Assembly (NCBI RefSeq): GCF_000420085.1
Contig: NZ_ATUG01000002.1
Span: forward strand, 558,001-622,000
Length of the DNA: 64,000 nt
Reading direction: 5' to 3'
Source of the DNA: Desulfospira joergensenii DSM 10085
GTDB taxonomy: Bacteria > Desulfobacterota > Desulfobacteria > Desulfobacterales > Desulfobacteraceae
This document shows positions 44,874-53,283 of this stretch, piece after piece (within the stretch, counting starts at the first letter, position 1; each line of letters opens with the position of its first letter). Under the pieces are notes generated by a model that saw nothing but the letters and a program-made list of their open reading frames with translations, made no database searches and was not told where the DNA came from. A program made the position numbers and the translations under genes.

Positions 44874-46304
44874 ATGGCCAAACATCAGATTCTCATTGTA
44901 GATGACAGCCGGATGATGCGTAATGTCATCAAGGAACACCTGGCTGGATTTGATTGTGACACCATGGAGGCCATAGACGGGGAAATGGGGCTGGGCCTGG
45001 CCCGAAAGGCCCATTTCGACCTGATTATCACAGATGTGGAAATGCCCGGTAAAGACGGGATTGAAATGTGCCGGGATCTGAAAGCAGACCCTTCCACCCG
45101 GGGAATCCCCATTCTGATTATCTCTTCCTTTGACTCTGAAGCGGATATCCACAGGGGATTTGAAGCCGGGGCCTCAGCCTATCTGTCAAAAAAGGATGTT
45201 TTTGACCAGCTCTACTCTTCCGTGGAAGCCATCCTATCCAAATCCGTTTTCAACAGTTCCAAACAGATTCTGGCGGTGGATGATTCCTTTCTGATCCGGC
45301 ATCTGGTGGAGACCGAACTCTCCAAGTCAGGCTATCGGATTCTGACCGCAAATAACGGTCAAGATGCCTTGGAAAAGATGGAGACGATCCATCCGGACCT
45401 GATTCTTTCAGATATCGACATGCCGGTCATGAACGGGTTTGAATTCTGCGAGGCGGTTAAGGGTCATGACCGGTTCAAGTCCATCCCCTTTATCGTCATG
45501 AGCACCAACTCCGACCGGGGCCATATGCAGCGCATGCTCAGAAGGGGGGCCCAGGCCTACCTGGTCAAGCCCTTTAACATGGATCAGCTCACCATTCTGG
45601 TGGACAAGATGCTGTCCGATCACTTTATCATGCTGCTCAAGGACCGGGAAAACCTGGATTCGGAGCGGCGCATGATGCTGTCTGCCATCACCAGCCTGGT
45701 CAATGCCCTGGAAGCCAGGGATTCATATACCAAGGGGCATTCCACGGCAGTGGCCGGGATTGCAGCGGCCATGGCAGAACTTTCCGGGGCTTCCAAAGAA
45801 GAGGTCCGGACCGTCCTCATCGGCGGCCACCTCCACGACATCGGCAAGATCGGCATCAGCGATGCCGTGCTCCTGAAACCCGACCGCCTTACGGAACAGG
45901 AGTTTGCCTATATCAAGCAGCATCCCGATATCGGAGCCAATATCCTTTCCCCCATTGACAGCCTGGGCGATATCGTCCCCATGGTCCGGTGCCACCATGA
46001 GCGCATGGACGGCAAGGGATATCCTGCCGGGCTCAAGGGATCAAAGATCCCTCTCTGGGCAAGGATTACGGCCGTGGCCGACACCTTTCATGCCCTGACC
46101 TCCAACCGGCCCTACCGCACGGGCATGAAGGTGGAAAACGCCCTGCAGATCATTGAAGATGTCAGGGGAACCCAGCTCTGCCCTGACTGTGTAGACCTGT
46201 TTCTGCAATGGATTGGACAGGATAATTCCAAAAAAATCGAGGAATGGGATGAAACCGGCTCTTTCCAGGGCCAGATGCTGCTTTCCGATTCCCTGCCGGT
46301 TTAA
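44874..46304 (+). CDS. double-receiver HD-GYP phosphodiesterase
   Basis: A 476-residue response regulator predicted to hydrolyse cyclic di-GMP. Receiver 1 (about 3-120) has Asp in LIITDVEMPGKDG but SKKDVF near the Lys position. Receiver 2 (about 128-248) has Asp in LILSDIDMPVMNG and Lys in YLVKPFN. The HD-GYP domain has HLHDIGKIG, HHERMDGKGYP and ITAVADTFHAL, so it should be active. GGGGAG precedes the ATG. Its stop overlaps the convergent plsC gene by 4 bp. Confidence 0.94.
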   Translation: MAKHQILIVDDSRMMRNVIKEHLAGFDCDTMEAIDGEMGLGLARKAHFDLIITDVEMPGKDGIEMCRDLKADPSTRGIPILIISSFDSEADIHRGFEAGASAYLSKKDVFDQLYSSVEAILSKSVFNSSKQILAVDDSFLIRHLVETELSKSGYRILTANNGQDALEKMETIHPDLILSDIDMPVMNGFEFCEAVKGHDRFKSIPFIVMSTNSDRGHMQRMLRRGAQAYLVKPFNMDQLTILVDKMLSDHFIMLLKDRENLDSERRMMLSAITSLVNALEARDSYTKGHSTAVAGIAAAMAELSGASKEEVRTVLIGGHLHDIGKIGISDAVLLKPDRLTEQEFAYIKQHPDIGANILSPIDSLGDIVPMVRCHHERMDGKGYPAGLKGSKIPLWARITAVADTFHALTSNRPYRTGMKVENALQIIEDVRGTQLCPDCVDLFLQWIGQDNSKKIEEWDETGSFQGQMLLSDSLPV

Positions 46305-47008
46305 CTTTCTTTGGCAAGTTTCTGGATTTTTTCAAAGATGAGATCCCTCAACTCCTCCGGGGACAGGGAGGAAACCTCTTCAAAACAGACCGGCTTTCCA
46401 ATGTGCACCTCCACCTTGCCCGGATTTAGGAGAAACCCGCCCCGGCACTGGAAGTCGCAGAGCCCCCTGATGCCAAAGGGCAGAATATTTGCCCGGGTGT
46501 TCATGGCCAGGTGAAACGGACCTTTTTTAAAGGGGCCCATCTTCCCGGTCCGGGTCCTGTGTCCTTCGGGCAATACGGCAATGGACAGCCCGGCGGCCAG
46601 GGTTTTTTCGGCCTGTTTCAGGCTCATTTTGGCCTGTTCCAGGTTGGATCGCTGGATGGGGATGCATCCCCATTTCCGGATCAGATGCCCCCAGACCGGT
46701 ATGGAAAAGTGATAGGCCGCCTCCACCCCGGTAAAGACCAGGGGAACGGCCGAGGGGATTACAAAGAGATCAAACAGGCTCTGGTGATTTCCCATGATCA
46801 GGTAGGTCTTTGCAGGATCGATATTCTCCCTGCCCCTTACCTCAAGATGGATGCCCATGAGCCGGATTTGAACGGAAAAGAGACGCCTGGCCAGGGCAAA
46901 GGTTTTTTCCCGGGGCAGGGCCGTCAGGCAGAAGGCGAGAATCAAAAAGGAGATCAGAAAAAAGGTTATCCCCACGGTCCATAGAAAAAGAGAGAGTAAA
47001 ATTCTCAT
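46301..47008 (-). CDS. plsC: 1-acyl-sn-glycerol-3-phosphate acyltransferase (PlsC)
   Basis: Adds the second acyl chain in phospholipid synthesis. A hydrophobic N-terminal segment (about 5-30) leads to the NHQSLFD (HX4D) motif and to AVLPEGHRTRTGKMGPFKKG, the family's block III. It is 235 aa. It overlaps the lipid-kinase gene upstream by 4 bp (ATGA), so phospholipid genes are paired here. Confidence 0.9.
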   Translation of the reverse strand: MRILLSLFLWTVGITFFLISFLILAFCLTALPREKTFALARRLFSVQIRLMGIHLEVRGRENIDPAKTYLIMGNHQSLFDLFVIPSAVPLVFTGVEAAYHFSIPVWGHLIRKWGCIPIQRSNLEQAKMSLKQAEKTLAAGLSIAVLPEGHRTRTGKMGPFKKGPFHLAMNTRANILPFGIRGLCDFQCRGGFLLNPGKVEVHIGKPVCFEEVSSLSPEELRDLIFEKIQKLAKES

Positions 47009-47892
47009 GACAATACTCTCAAATGCTGGGGAAGGACTTCAACGGTTCCGGGCGTGACGCCCATGATCTCCCCGTCCGGCAGCAGGGCCTTGGACGGAAA
47101 GGTCTTGATTTCAAGCTTTTTCCCCTGGATGCAGGATACCTCCTTCATCCGGATATGGGTTCCCGAATAGATCCTGGGCAGGGACCCTAAAAGTTTCCTG
47201 CGGGTTAAGGGGCCTGCAATGACGATATCCATCAGTCCGTCGTCGATTTCGGCCCCTGGGGCCATGAGCATGCTGCCGCCGGTATACCTGGAATTGCAGA
47301 TTTCAACAAAGCAGCCGGGCCCGGAAAAAGGCTTGCCGTCCACTTTCAATTCCATGTGAAAGCTGGAGAGGGAGGCGGTCCGGTGAATGACGCCGATCAG
47401 ATAGGAAAGATCGTGGAAAACCTTGAATCGTTCTGCGGTCACGGCCACATCCGTGACAAATCCCAGGCCCATGAGGTTGATAAAATAAAAGCAATCCTTT
47501 CCCCGGGAAAACCGGAGCAGATCCACCGGCCTGGGCCTGTTCCTGACTATGGCCTGGATACCCTGCTCCAGGGTGAGAAGTTCAAGATCCCGGGCAAAGG
47601 AGTTTCCCGACCCGGAGGGAAGGAGAGCCAGGGGGGGCAGTTGATCCGGCCTGTGGGCCGAAAGCAGGCCGTTGATCATATGAAAACTGGTTCCGTCCCC
47701 GCCCATGGCGGCAACGGCACCATATGCGCCAGGATCCAGGTTCCGGGCAATTTCGGCAAGATGGCCCTTGAACCGGGAAATAAAGATATCCGATTCAATG
47801 CCTTTCCCTTCCAGAGCTCTTTTTACCATTGAAAGGCGTTTTCCGGTTCTTTTGCCTCCGGAAAAAGGATTTACCACCAACGCGATTTTCAT
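47005..47892 (-). CDS. diacylglycerol-kinase-family lipid kinase
   Basis: A 295-residue DAGK-catalytic-domain protein (YegS/DgkB group): IALVVNPFSGGKRTG, the nucleotide loop AAMGGDGTSFHMINGL, and GSGNSFARDLEL, which is the usual GTxND(L)A region. It probably phosphorylates diacylglycerol or another lipid alcohol. It overlaps plsC, consistent with phosphatidate metabolism. The 171 bp up to the RpiR gene contain its promoter region. Confidence 0.87.
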   Translation of the reverse strand: MKIALVVNPFSGGKRTGKRLSMVKRALEGKGIESDIFISRFKGHLAEIARNLDPGAYGAVAAMGGDGTSFHMINGLLSAHRPDQLPPLALLPSGSGNSFARDLELLTLEQGIQAIVRNRPRPVDLLRFSRGKDCFYFINLMGLGFVTDVAVTAERFKVFHDLSYLIGVIHRTASLSSFHMELKVDGKPFSGPGCFVEICNSRYTGGSMLMAPGAEIDDGLMDIVIAGPLTRRKLLGSLPRIYSGTHIRMKEVSCIQGKKLEIKTFPSKALLPDGEIMGVTPGTVEVLPQHLRVLS

Positions 47893-48063
47893 AAAAAAGA
47901 TCTATTCTCCTGAAAACCGGTCCAAGTCAAATCTTGGATAATTTTGAAGTAGGCAAAAGGGGGGGGCGTTGACCCATGCTTTTTCCGGGCAGATTTCAGG
48001 AATCCGGACATCCTTGTTTCCCATTTTATCGCACTCCCCCTCGGTTATAAAGTTTTCACGGGT

Positions 48064-48792
48064 CTAGAAATCCTCGTTAACATGGATGCCCTTTCTCTGG
48101 AGCAGCTTTTGAACGATTTCTTCCAGGAAAATGAAAAAAAGTGTCCTTGATTTTTCGTATGGTTTGAGATGCGCCGGCTGGGGGCTCGGAGAAAGCCAGA
48201 ATATTTTGTCACATTGATTAAATAAATCCGTGTTGTATTCCTCTACAAGGATGACCACCTTGCCCTCCCTTTGTTTTGCCGCAGCATATACATCCTGGAA
48301 GGAGTGAAACCGTCCTGTCTCGGTAATGATCAGCAGGAGAGTGGATTTGTCCGTCATATTGCCCAGGGTCACCTCGTCTGATACAGCCATGAAGGTTTTA
48401 TCCGAGCAGTTTCGAAATCTGTACTCAAAGTACTGGGCACAGAGCAAAGAGGGGCCGTATCCGAATAAGACAATTTTATCATGGCCGTCAATCAGGGATA
48501 ATAATTCATCGACCATGGTCGTATCAAAGGTTTTGATGAAGGATCCGACCCGGTTTAATTCATCTGAAACATCAATTGGCCTGATCTCTTTTCCGTATAA
48601 AAAATCGAGATACTGCCTGTAGTTCCTGAACCCGAGTTTTTTGACAAACTTGGATATTTTTGAAACCGAACATTGGCAGAACTCAGCCGCCTGGCTGATC
48701 CGGATGGCCGGCATGGTCTTGCTGTGCAGGATCATCTGTTCGTGTATCTGCTTTTCCAGCGGGTTGAGAGCATTTAAATCGATGGCAATCAT
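48064..48792 (-). CDS. RpiR-family transcriptional regulator (HTH + SIS)
   Basis: A 242-residue regulator. The N-terminal HTH_6 domain (about 1-75) has RISQAAEFCQCSVSKISKFVKKLGF. The C-terminal SIS sugar-phosphate domain (about 85-225) has IVLFGYGPSLLCAQYF and LLLIITETGRFHS. RpiR proteins sense phosphosugars. It is divergent from the FAD oxidase-ETF-SDR-FGGY kinase operon and probably controls it; a FGGY kinase product is a natural inducer. Near-palindromic sites lie in the shared region. Confidence 0.92.
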   Translation of the reverse strand: MIAIDLNALNPLEKQIHEQMILHSKTMPAIRISQAAEFCQCSVSKISKFVKKLGFRNYRQYLDFLYGKEIRPIDVSDELNRVGSFIKTFDTTMVDELLSLIDGHDKIVLFGYGPSLLCAQYFEYRFRNCSDKTFMAVSDEVTLGNMTDKSTLLLIITETGRFHSFQDVYAAAKQREGKVVILVEEYNTDLFNQCDKIFWLSPSPQPAHLKPYEKSRTLFFIFLEEIVQKLLQRKGIHVNEDF

Positions 48793-49013
48793 AATCTTTC
48801 TAAAGGCTGTTTTTTCCCATAAAAAGCTCCCGGCAACAGACTTCAGGTTCCTCCCTGTTTTGCGGGCCGACCCGGATGAAACAGCAGATCAGCCCATGGC
48901 GGTTATTGAATGCGGATGACTCTACCATGCCTTCCTGAAAGGTGTAAAGAAAAGAAATCGCTTAAGAGGTCTGTGTTTATTGAAGTTGAGGAATTTTCAA
49001 CTCAGAATCGGCA

Positions 49014-49029
49014 ATGGAAAATTTTCCAT
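49014..49029. promoter_or_regulatory. candidate RpiR operator 1
   Basis: ATGGAAAATTTTCCAT is a perfect 16-bp palindrome in the 381-bp region between the RpiR gene and the oxidase operon. A second, nearly identical palindrome lies exactly 40 bp downstream, just upstream of the -35. A weaker third site, GTTGAGGAATTTTCAAC, lies at 48985-49001. The rest of the region (48793-48984) shows no gene. Confidence 0.6.
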
Positions 49030-49053
49030 AAAATACAGATATTAAAAATTAAA

Positions 49054-49069
49054 ATGGAAATATTTCTAT
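49054..49069. promoter_or_regulatory. candidate RpiR operator 2
   Basis: ATGGAAATATTTCTAT pairs with itself except at one symmetric position pair and shares the GGAAA-TTTC half-sites with the upstream palindrome. Its right edge is 6 bp before the -35 TTGACA, so a bound regulator would touch RNA polymerase. Centre-to-centre distance to operator 1 is 40 bp, near four helical turns, allowing same-face binding. Confidence 0.6.
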
Positions 49070-49075
49070 TTTTTA

Positions 49076-49104
49076 TTGACACTTGAAGCTAGTATCTTTA
49101 CTAT
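49076..49104 (+). promoter_or_regulatory. sigma-70 promoter of the oxidase-ETF operon
   Basis: TTGACA (49076-49081), a 17-bp spacer and TACTAT (49099-49104). The -35 is perfect and the -10 matches 4 of 6. Transcription would start near 49111, about 63 bp before the TTG start of the first gene. Confidence 0.75.
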
Positions 49105-49173
49105 TTTCCTGGTTAAAAGATCAGCAGGATCAAATGATTCTGCCAAACAAAATTTAGACTCCGGAGGTCCGAA

Positions 49174-50646
49174 TTGGATAAAAATAAAATTATAGAAAAA
49201 TTAAGTAAAATAGTGACGCCTTCCCAGGTCAACACCGATGCCGAGGACCTCTATGATGCCTCGGCAGACCGGTATAAAAAGTACGCGAAAGTCCGGCGGG
49301 TCCTGGACGTTCCCATGCCTGCAGCCATTGTATACCCCAAATCCGCCCGGGAGGTCAGCAAGGTGCTGGCCTTCTGCAATGATTCCGGTCTGAATGTCAT
49401 TCCCCGGGCCGGAAAAACGGCAACAGAGGGGGGATTGGAAAACTGGAAGGAAAATACCATTGTTATCGACGGTCTGCATCTGGACAAGATTCTCAATATC
49501 GATACCTATAATATGCAGGCCACTGTGCAGGCGGGCGTTCCTCTCCAGGAACTGGAGGATGAACTGAGGGAAAAAGGATTCACAGCCGGTCACTCCCCCC
49601 AGTCAAAACCGGTGGCAAAGTTCGGCGGGCTTGTGGCCACACGAAGCATTGGTCAGTTCTCCACCCTCTACGGGGGCATTGAGGACATGGTTGTCGGTCT
49701 GGAATGTGTATTCCCCGATGGTCACATCTGCCGGATAAAGAACGTTGCCAGAAGATCCGGGGGCCCCGATATCCGGCATATTGCCATTGGAAATGAAGGT
49801 TCCCTCTGCTATATCACCGAAGTGACGGTTAAAATCTTCCGATTCTATCCTGACAACAACCGGTTCTACGGCTACCTGATCAAAGACATGGACACGGGAA
49901 TCAAGGTATTGCGCGAGGTCATGGTAAACGGGTTCCGTCCTTCCGTGGCGCGCGCCTATTCTGAAGAGGATGCTGCCCAGCACTTTTACCATTTCCATAA
50001 AAACAAATGTGTTCTCCTCTTTATGGCCGAAGGCCCTGAAGGCATTGTCCAGGCCACCGGCAAAGCCATCGAAGAGGCAGTGGAAAAATTCAAAGACGGC
50101 ATTGTAGAGCAGGTGGATTCCCGGCTGATCCAGGACTGGTTCAATAATCTGAACTGGTCCCAGAAAGATATTGATGATGAATTTGAGGGAATGAAGGAGA
50201 AGGATTCCCACGCAGGATTTACCACCGAAATATCCGCCGACTGGGAAACCATCCCTAAAATTTACAATTCCGTGCTCCAGAGGATCCGGCAGGAATATCC
50301 CCGTGCCCATGATCTTACCCTGCTGGGCGGCCACTCTTCCCACAGCTATATCAACGGCACCAATATGTACTTTGTATACAATTACAACATCCAATGCGCC
50401 CCTGAAGATGAGATGAGGGTCTATCACCATCCCCTGCAGAGAATCATTGTTGAAGAGACCCTTAAGCTCGGCGGTTCCATGTGCCACCACCATGGGATCG
50501 GGAAATTCAGGAATGAATGGACCAGGGAAGAGCACGGGTCTGCCTTTTACATGCTTGAAAAGCTCAAAGAGGTATTTGATCCAAAGGGAATCATGAATTT
50601 CGGCACCATCTATTTCCAGGAAGAAGGGGCAAAATACCAGAAATAA
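49174..50646 (+). CDS. FAD-linked oxidase, GlcD/alkyldihydroxyacetonephosphate-synthase type
   Basis: A 490-residue flavoenzyme of the VAO/PCMH superfamily. FAD-binding region: IPRAGKTATEGG and KFGGLVATRSIGQFSTLYGG. The C-terminal active-site motif reads MCHHHGIGKFRNEW, close to the HHHG-GK of alkyldihydroxyacetonephosphate synthases rather than the GEHG of lactate/glycolate dehydrogenases. Translation uses a TTG: GGAGGT lies 5 nt upstream and no better ATG exists. It is first in the operon with etfB, etfA, an SDR and a FGGY kinase. Most likely it oxidises a hydroxy substrate and reduces ETF; an ether-lipid role is the alternative. Confidence 0.82.
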   Translation: MDKNKIIEKLSKIVTPSQVNTDAEDLYDASADRYKKYAKVRRVLDVPMPAAIVYPKSAREVSKVLAFCNDSGLNVIPRAGKTATEGGLENWKENTIVIDGLHLDKILNIDTYNMQATVQAGVPLQELEDELREKGFTAGHSPQSKPVAKFGGLVATRSIGQFSTLYGGIEDMVVGLECVFPDGHICRIKNVARRSGGPDIRHIAIGNEGSLCYITEVTVKIFRFYPDNNRFYGYLIKDMDTGIKVLREVMVNGFRPSVARAYSEEDAAQHFYHFHKNKCVLLFMAEGPEGIVQATGKAIEEAVEKFKDGIVEQVDSRLIQDWFNNLNWSQKDIDDEFEGMKEKDSHAGFTTEISADWETIPKIYNSVLQRIRQEYPRAHDLTLLGGHSSHSYINGTNMYFVYNYNIQCAPEDEMRVYHHPLQRIIVEETLKLGGSMCHHHGIGKFRNEWTREEHGSAFYMLEKLKEVFDPKGIMNFGTIYFQEEGAKYQK

Positions 50647-50654
50647 GAATGGCC

Positions 50655-50674
50655 GCCCGGGGATTTCCCCGGGC
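50655..50674 (+). promoter_or_regulatory. intercistronic GC hairpin between the oxidase and etfB
   Basis: GCCCGGGG-ATTT-CCCCGGGC forms a perfect 8-bp GC stem with a 4-nt loop, 8 bp after the oxidase stop. No T run follows. It could protect the upstream message or attenuate transcription into etfBA. Confidence 0.6.
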
Positions 50675-50710
50675 TTGCCCAGAACAAAAATCAGATGGTA
50701 ATTCGTTGGC

Positions 50711-51505
50711 ATGAAGATTATCTGTGTGGTCAAGTATGTTCCGGATGTGGACAGCATTGCCTTTGACGCTGAAAACAATACATACCCCGGAAAGAATATC
50801 AGGATGATTTTGAATCCGGATGACGCCTGCGCCCTGGCCTTTGCCCTTCAGGTGAAGGCCGGAGATCCGGACTGCTTTGTTGAGGTGGTCACCATGGGAA
50901 CCTTCGCTGTGCGTCCCCACATGGAAGACCTGCTGAGGCTTGGCATAGACCGGGGAACCTTGATTTGTGATCCGGTTTTTGAAGGCAGCGACACCTTTGT
51001 TACAAGTGAAGTGCTGGGCCGGTACATCGCCACCCGTCCCTTTGACTGTCTTTTGACAGGAAACCTTTCCCTGGACGGCGGCACCTCCCATGTGCCTGTG
51101 CAGCTGGCCGAAACCCTTGGCCTGGATCAAATGCTGGGGATCGTCCGGATCGACCTCCACCGGTTCGACAGCACCCGGGCGGTGTTTGATGTGGTGGATG
51201 AGAAGAGCGTCACCACCTATGAAATGGCCATGCCCTGCGTATTGAGTGTTACCCGGGAGAGCGGTTATAAACTGCCCTATGTCAAATTAAAGGACATGCA
51301 ACGGGAGGTTTCGGATGAATTGGCCATCGTCACCAACAAGGATCTTTGTTTTTCCGAAACCGAGGTCGGATCTTTCGGATCGCCCACACAGGTCGTGAAA
51401 ACCTATCCCAAAACATTTGAGAAAAGAAAGAGGCAGATCGTTCAAAATGATGAAGAAGGCATCTCCTATGTTTTTGATTTTTTAAAACAGAAAGGGTTTC
51501 TCTGA
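50711..51505 (+). CDS. etfB: electron transfer flavoprotein, beta subunit
   Basis: One half of a heterodimeric ETF that accepts electrons from flavin dehydrogenases. Opening IICVVKYVPDVDSI and ALAFALQVKAGDPDCFVEVVTMG are EtfB/FixA-type, with DCLLTGNLSLDGGTSHVPVQLAETLG at the expected place (given as DCLLTGNLSLDGG plus VQLAETLG). It is 264 aa. It follows the oxidase gene by 64 bp and etfA by 1 bp on the other side. Confidence 0.92.
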   Translation: MKIICVVKYVPDVDSIAFDAENNTYPGKNIRMILNPDDACALAFALQVKAGDPDCFVEVVTMGTFAVRPHMEDLLRLGIDRGTLICDPVFEGSDTFVTSEVLGRYIATRPFDCLLTGNLSLDGGTSHVPVQLAETLGLDQMLGIVRIDLHRFDSTRAVFDVVDEKSVTTYEMAMPCVLSVTRESGYKLPYVKLKDMQREVSDELAIVTNKDLCFSETEVGSFGSPTQVVKTYPKTFEKRKRQIVQNDEEGISYVFDFLKQKGFL

Positions 51506-51506
51506 T

Positions 51507-52466
51507 ATGAAGAAAACGTGTATTTTTCAGGATACTGAAAATATAGAGAAGACCAAAGACCTTCTGGAGGTGGCCGAACGGATGTACGGCCAGGGGCAAT
51601 TCCAATCCCATGCAGTTCTCCTGGAGGCTTCTTCTCATTGTCTCCACGGATCTTTTCACCATATTATCCGGGTGGCCGAAGGCCTTGTGGACGCTTATGA
51701 TCCCCGGGGAATTAGTGATGTCCTGGAAAACCTGCATCAAAGAAATCGCTTTGACTCTATTTTAATTCCGGCCACAAGCCTTGGAAAGATGATTGCACCC
51801 CGGCTGGCCAAAAGGCTTGGGACAGGCCTGTCCGCCGGGGTAACGGATGTTAAAAGGCAGAAAAACCGGATTGAAATCATCCGTCCGGCCTGTTCAGGAA
51901 AAATCCTTGAGGTCATTCACCATAGAGGCGCGGGACCCGTGATGATGAGCATCCGGCCCGACGCCTTTGAATATAGATCCCGGGGCGGGCTGCAGACCCA
52001 AATTTTAGAGTACACCAAACCTGTGACATCCCGCAGCACTGTCCAACGCCTCCATGTTGAGGAAAATAAACTATCCTATGATATCCGGGAAAGCCGGGTT
52101 CTCATTTCCGGCGGAGGAGGGGTAAAAGATGATTTTCCGGAACTTTTCCGCCTGGCGGATGCATTGAACGGAAGTGTTGCGGCCAGCCGGAAACTGGTCG
52201 ATCAGGGGATCGCTCCAAGAAGCATACAGGTGGGCCAATCCGGGAAAACAGTCTCCCCCAGCCTCTATATGGCCCTGGGAGTACACGGAACCATGCAGCA
52301 TATCGCGGGTTTGAGAAATATTGAAACTATCATTTCGGTAAATAGAGCGGACAACGCGCCTATTTGCAGCCTGTCGGATATCGTTGTGCAGGGGGATGCC
52401 GCCGAATTCATCGACAGGCTAATGGAGAAAATTTCTATCTACAGATCAGAAAAAAAGGAGAGTTGA
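51507..52466 (+). CDS. etfA: electron transfer flavoprotein, alpha subunit
   Basis: FAD-binding partner of EtfB, 319 aa. The C-terminal FAD domain has SRVLISGGGGVKDDF, LGVHGTMQHIAGLRNIE (the usual SGAxQHxxG is VHGTMQHIAG here) and VNRADNAPICSLSDIVVQGD in short blocks. The start is 1 bp after etfB stops and the end 1 bp before the SDR gene, so translation is coupled. No ferredoxin-like extension is present, so membrane or bifurcating roles are not indicated. Confidence 0.92.
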   Translation: MKKTCIFQDTENIEKTKDLLEVAERMYGQGQFQSHAVLLEASSHCLHGSFHHIIRVAEGLVDAYDPRGISDVLENLHQRNRFDSILIPATSLGKMIAPRLAKRLGTGLSAGVTDVKRQKNRIEIIRPACSGKILEVIHHRGAGPVMMSIRPDAFEYRSRGGLQTQILEYTKPVTSRSTVQRLHVEENKLSYDIRESRVLISGGGGVKDDFPELFRLADALNGSVAASRKLVDQGIAPRSIQVGQSGKTVSPSLYMALGVHGTMQHIAGLRNIETIISVNRADNAPICSLSDIVVQGDAAEFIDRLMEKISIYRSEKKES

Positions 52467-52467
52467 G

Positions 52468-53247
52468 ATGGACCCAATTGATTTTAATATGGGCTTTTTT
52501 TCCCTGAAAGGAAAGAACGCCGTTGTCACAGGCGGGAACAGCGGTCTGGGACAGGCCTTTTCCGTTGCCCTGGCCAAAGGGGGGGCAAACGTGATGGCCG
52601 CAAGTATTATGGATGATGACGGCGAAACCCGTCAGTGGGTTAAAGAGTGCGGTGTGGCCTATAAATACATATACGGCGACATCACAGCAGAGGGTGAATG
52701 TAAGAGAATTGTGGATGAATGCGTAAACACCTGGGGAAGCATCGACATCCTGGTGAACTGTGCCGGGATTTGCATCAATGTCGAAGATGTGACAAAGTTT
52801 ACCCGGAAGGAGTGGGACCAGATGGTCTCGGTCAACCTTACGGCTGCCTTTGAGATGACCCACGAAGCCTGCAAGCATATGATTGAGCAGAAAAGCGGCA
52901 AGGTGGTGAATATCGCTTCCCTCTATTCTTTTTTAGGAGGGCAGTGGTCTCCGGCCTATGCCGCCACCAAGCACGGTATCGTCGGTTTAACCAAGTCCAT
53001 GTGCGATGAACTGGCCCAATTCAATATCCAGGTGAACGCCATTGCCCCGGGATACTTTGCTACCCAGCTGACGGAAAAAACAAGGAGCGACGAAAAAATG
53101 AATGCAAAGATTCTCTCCCATATCCCTGCCAATCGCTGGGGGTGGACCGCCGATCTCATGGGGGCCTGCGTTTTCCTTTCCAGTGATGCATCCAACTATG
53201 TGAACGGAACCGTTTTAACCGTGGACGGCGGATATTTGATGCGGTAA
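52468..53247 (+). CDS. short-chain dehydrogenase/reductase, KduD-like
   Basis: A 259-residue classical SDR. Cofactor loop TGGNSGLGQAF, NCAG in VNCAGIC, Ser in NIASLYSFLGG, and catalytic YAATK in SPAYAATKHGI. The N-terminal FSLKGKNAVVTGGNSGLG and overall length resemble 2-deoxy-D-gluconate 3-dehydrogenase and other polyol/sugar-acid dehydrogenases that use NAD(P). It lies between etfA and a FGGY kinase, so it probably handles a sugar- or polyol-type alcohol. The exact substrate cannot be read. Confidence 0.9.
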   Translation: MDPIDFNMGFFSLKGKNAVVTGGNSGLGQAFSVALAKGGANVMAASIMDDDGETRQWVKECGVAYKYIYGDITAEGECKRIVDECVNTWGSIDILVNCAGICINVEDVTKFTRKEWDQMVSVNLTAAFEMTHEACKHMIEQKSGKVVNIASLYSFLGGQWSPAYAATKHGIVGLTKSMCDELAQFNIQVNAIAPGYFATQLTEKTRSDEKMNAKILSHIPANRWGWTADLMGACVFLSSDASNYVNGTVLTVDGGYLMR

Positions 53248-53283
53248 TTTCCCAAAGCACTTGCTATTGAGTAAGGAATTGAG

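Noticed and set aside
49603..50778. Minus-strand reading frame (391 codons) opposite the FAD oxidase gene
   Set aside because: Antisense shadow; the plus-strand protein has clear FAD motifs and a strong Shine-Dalgarno.
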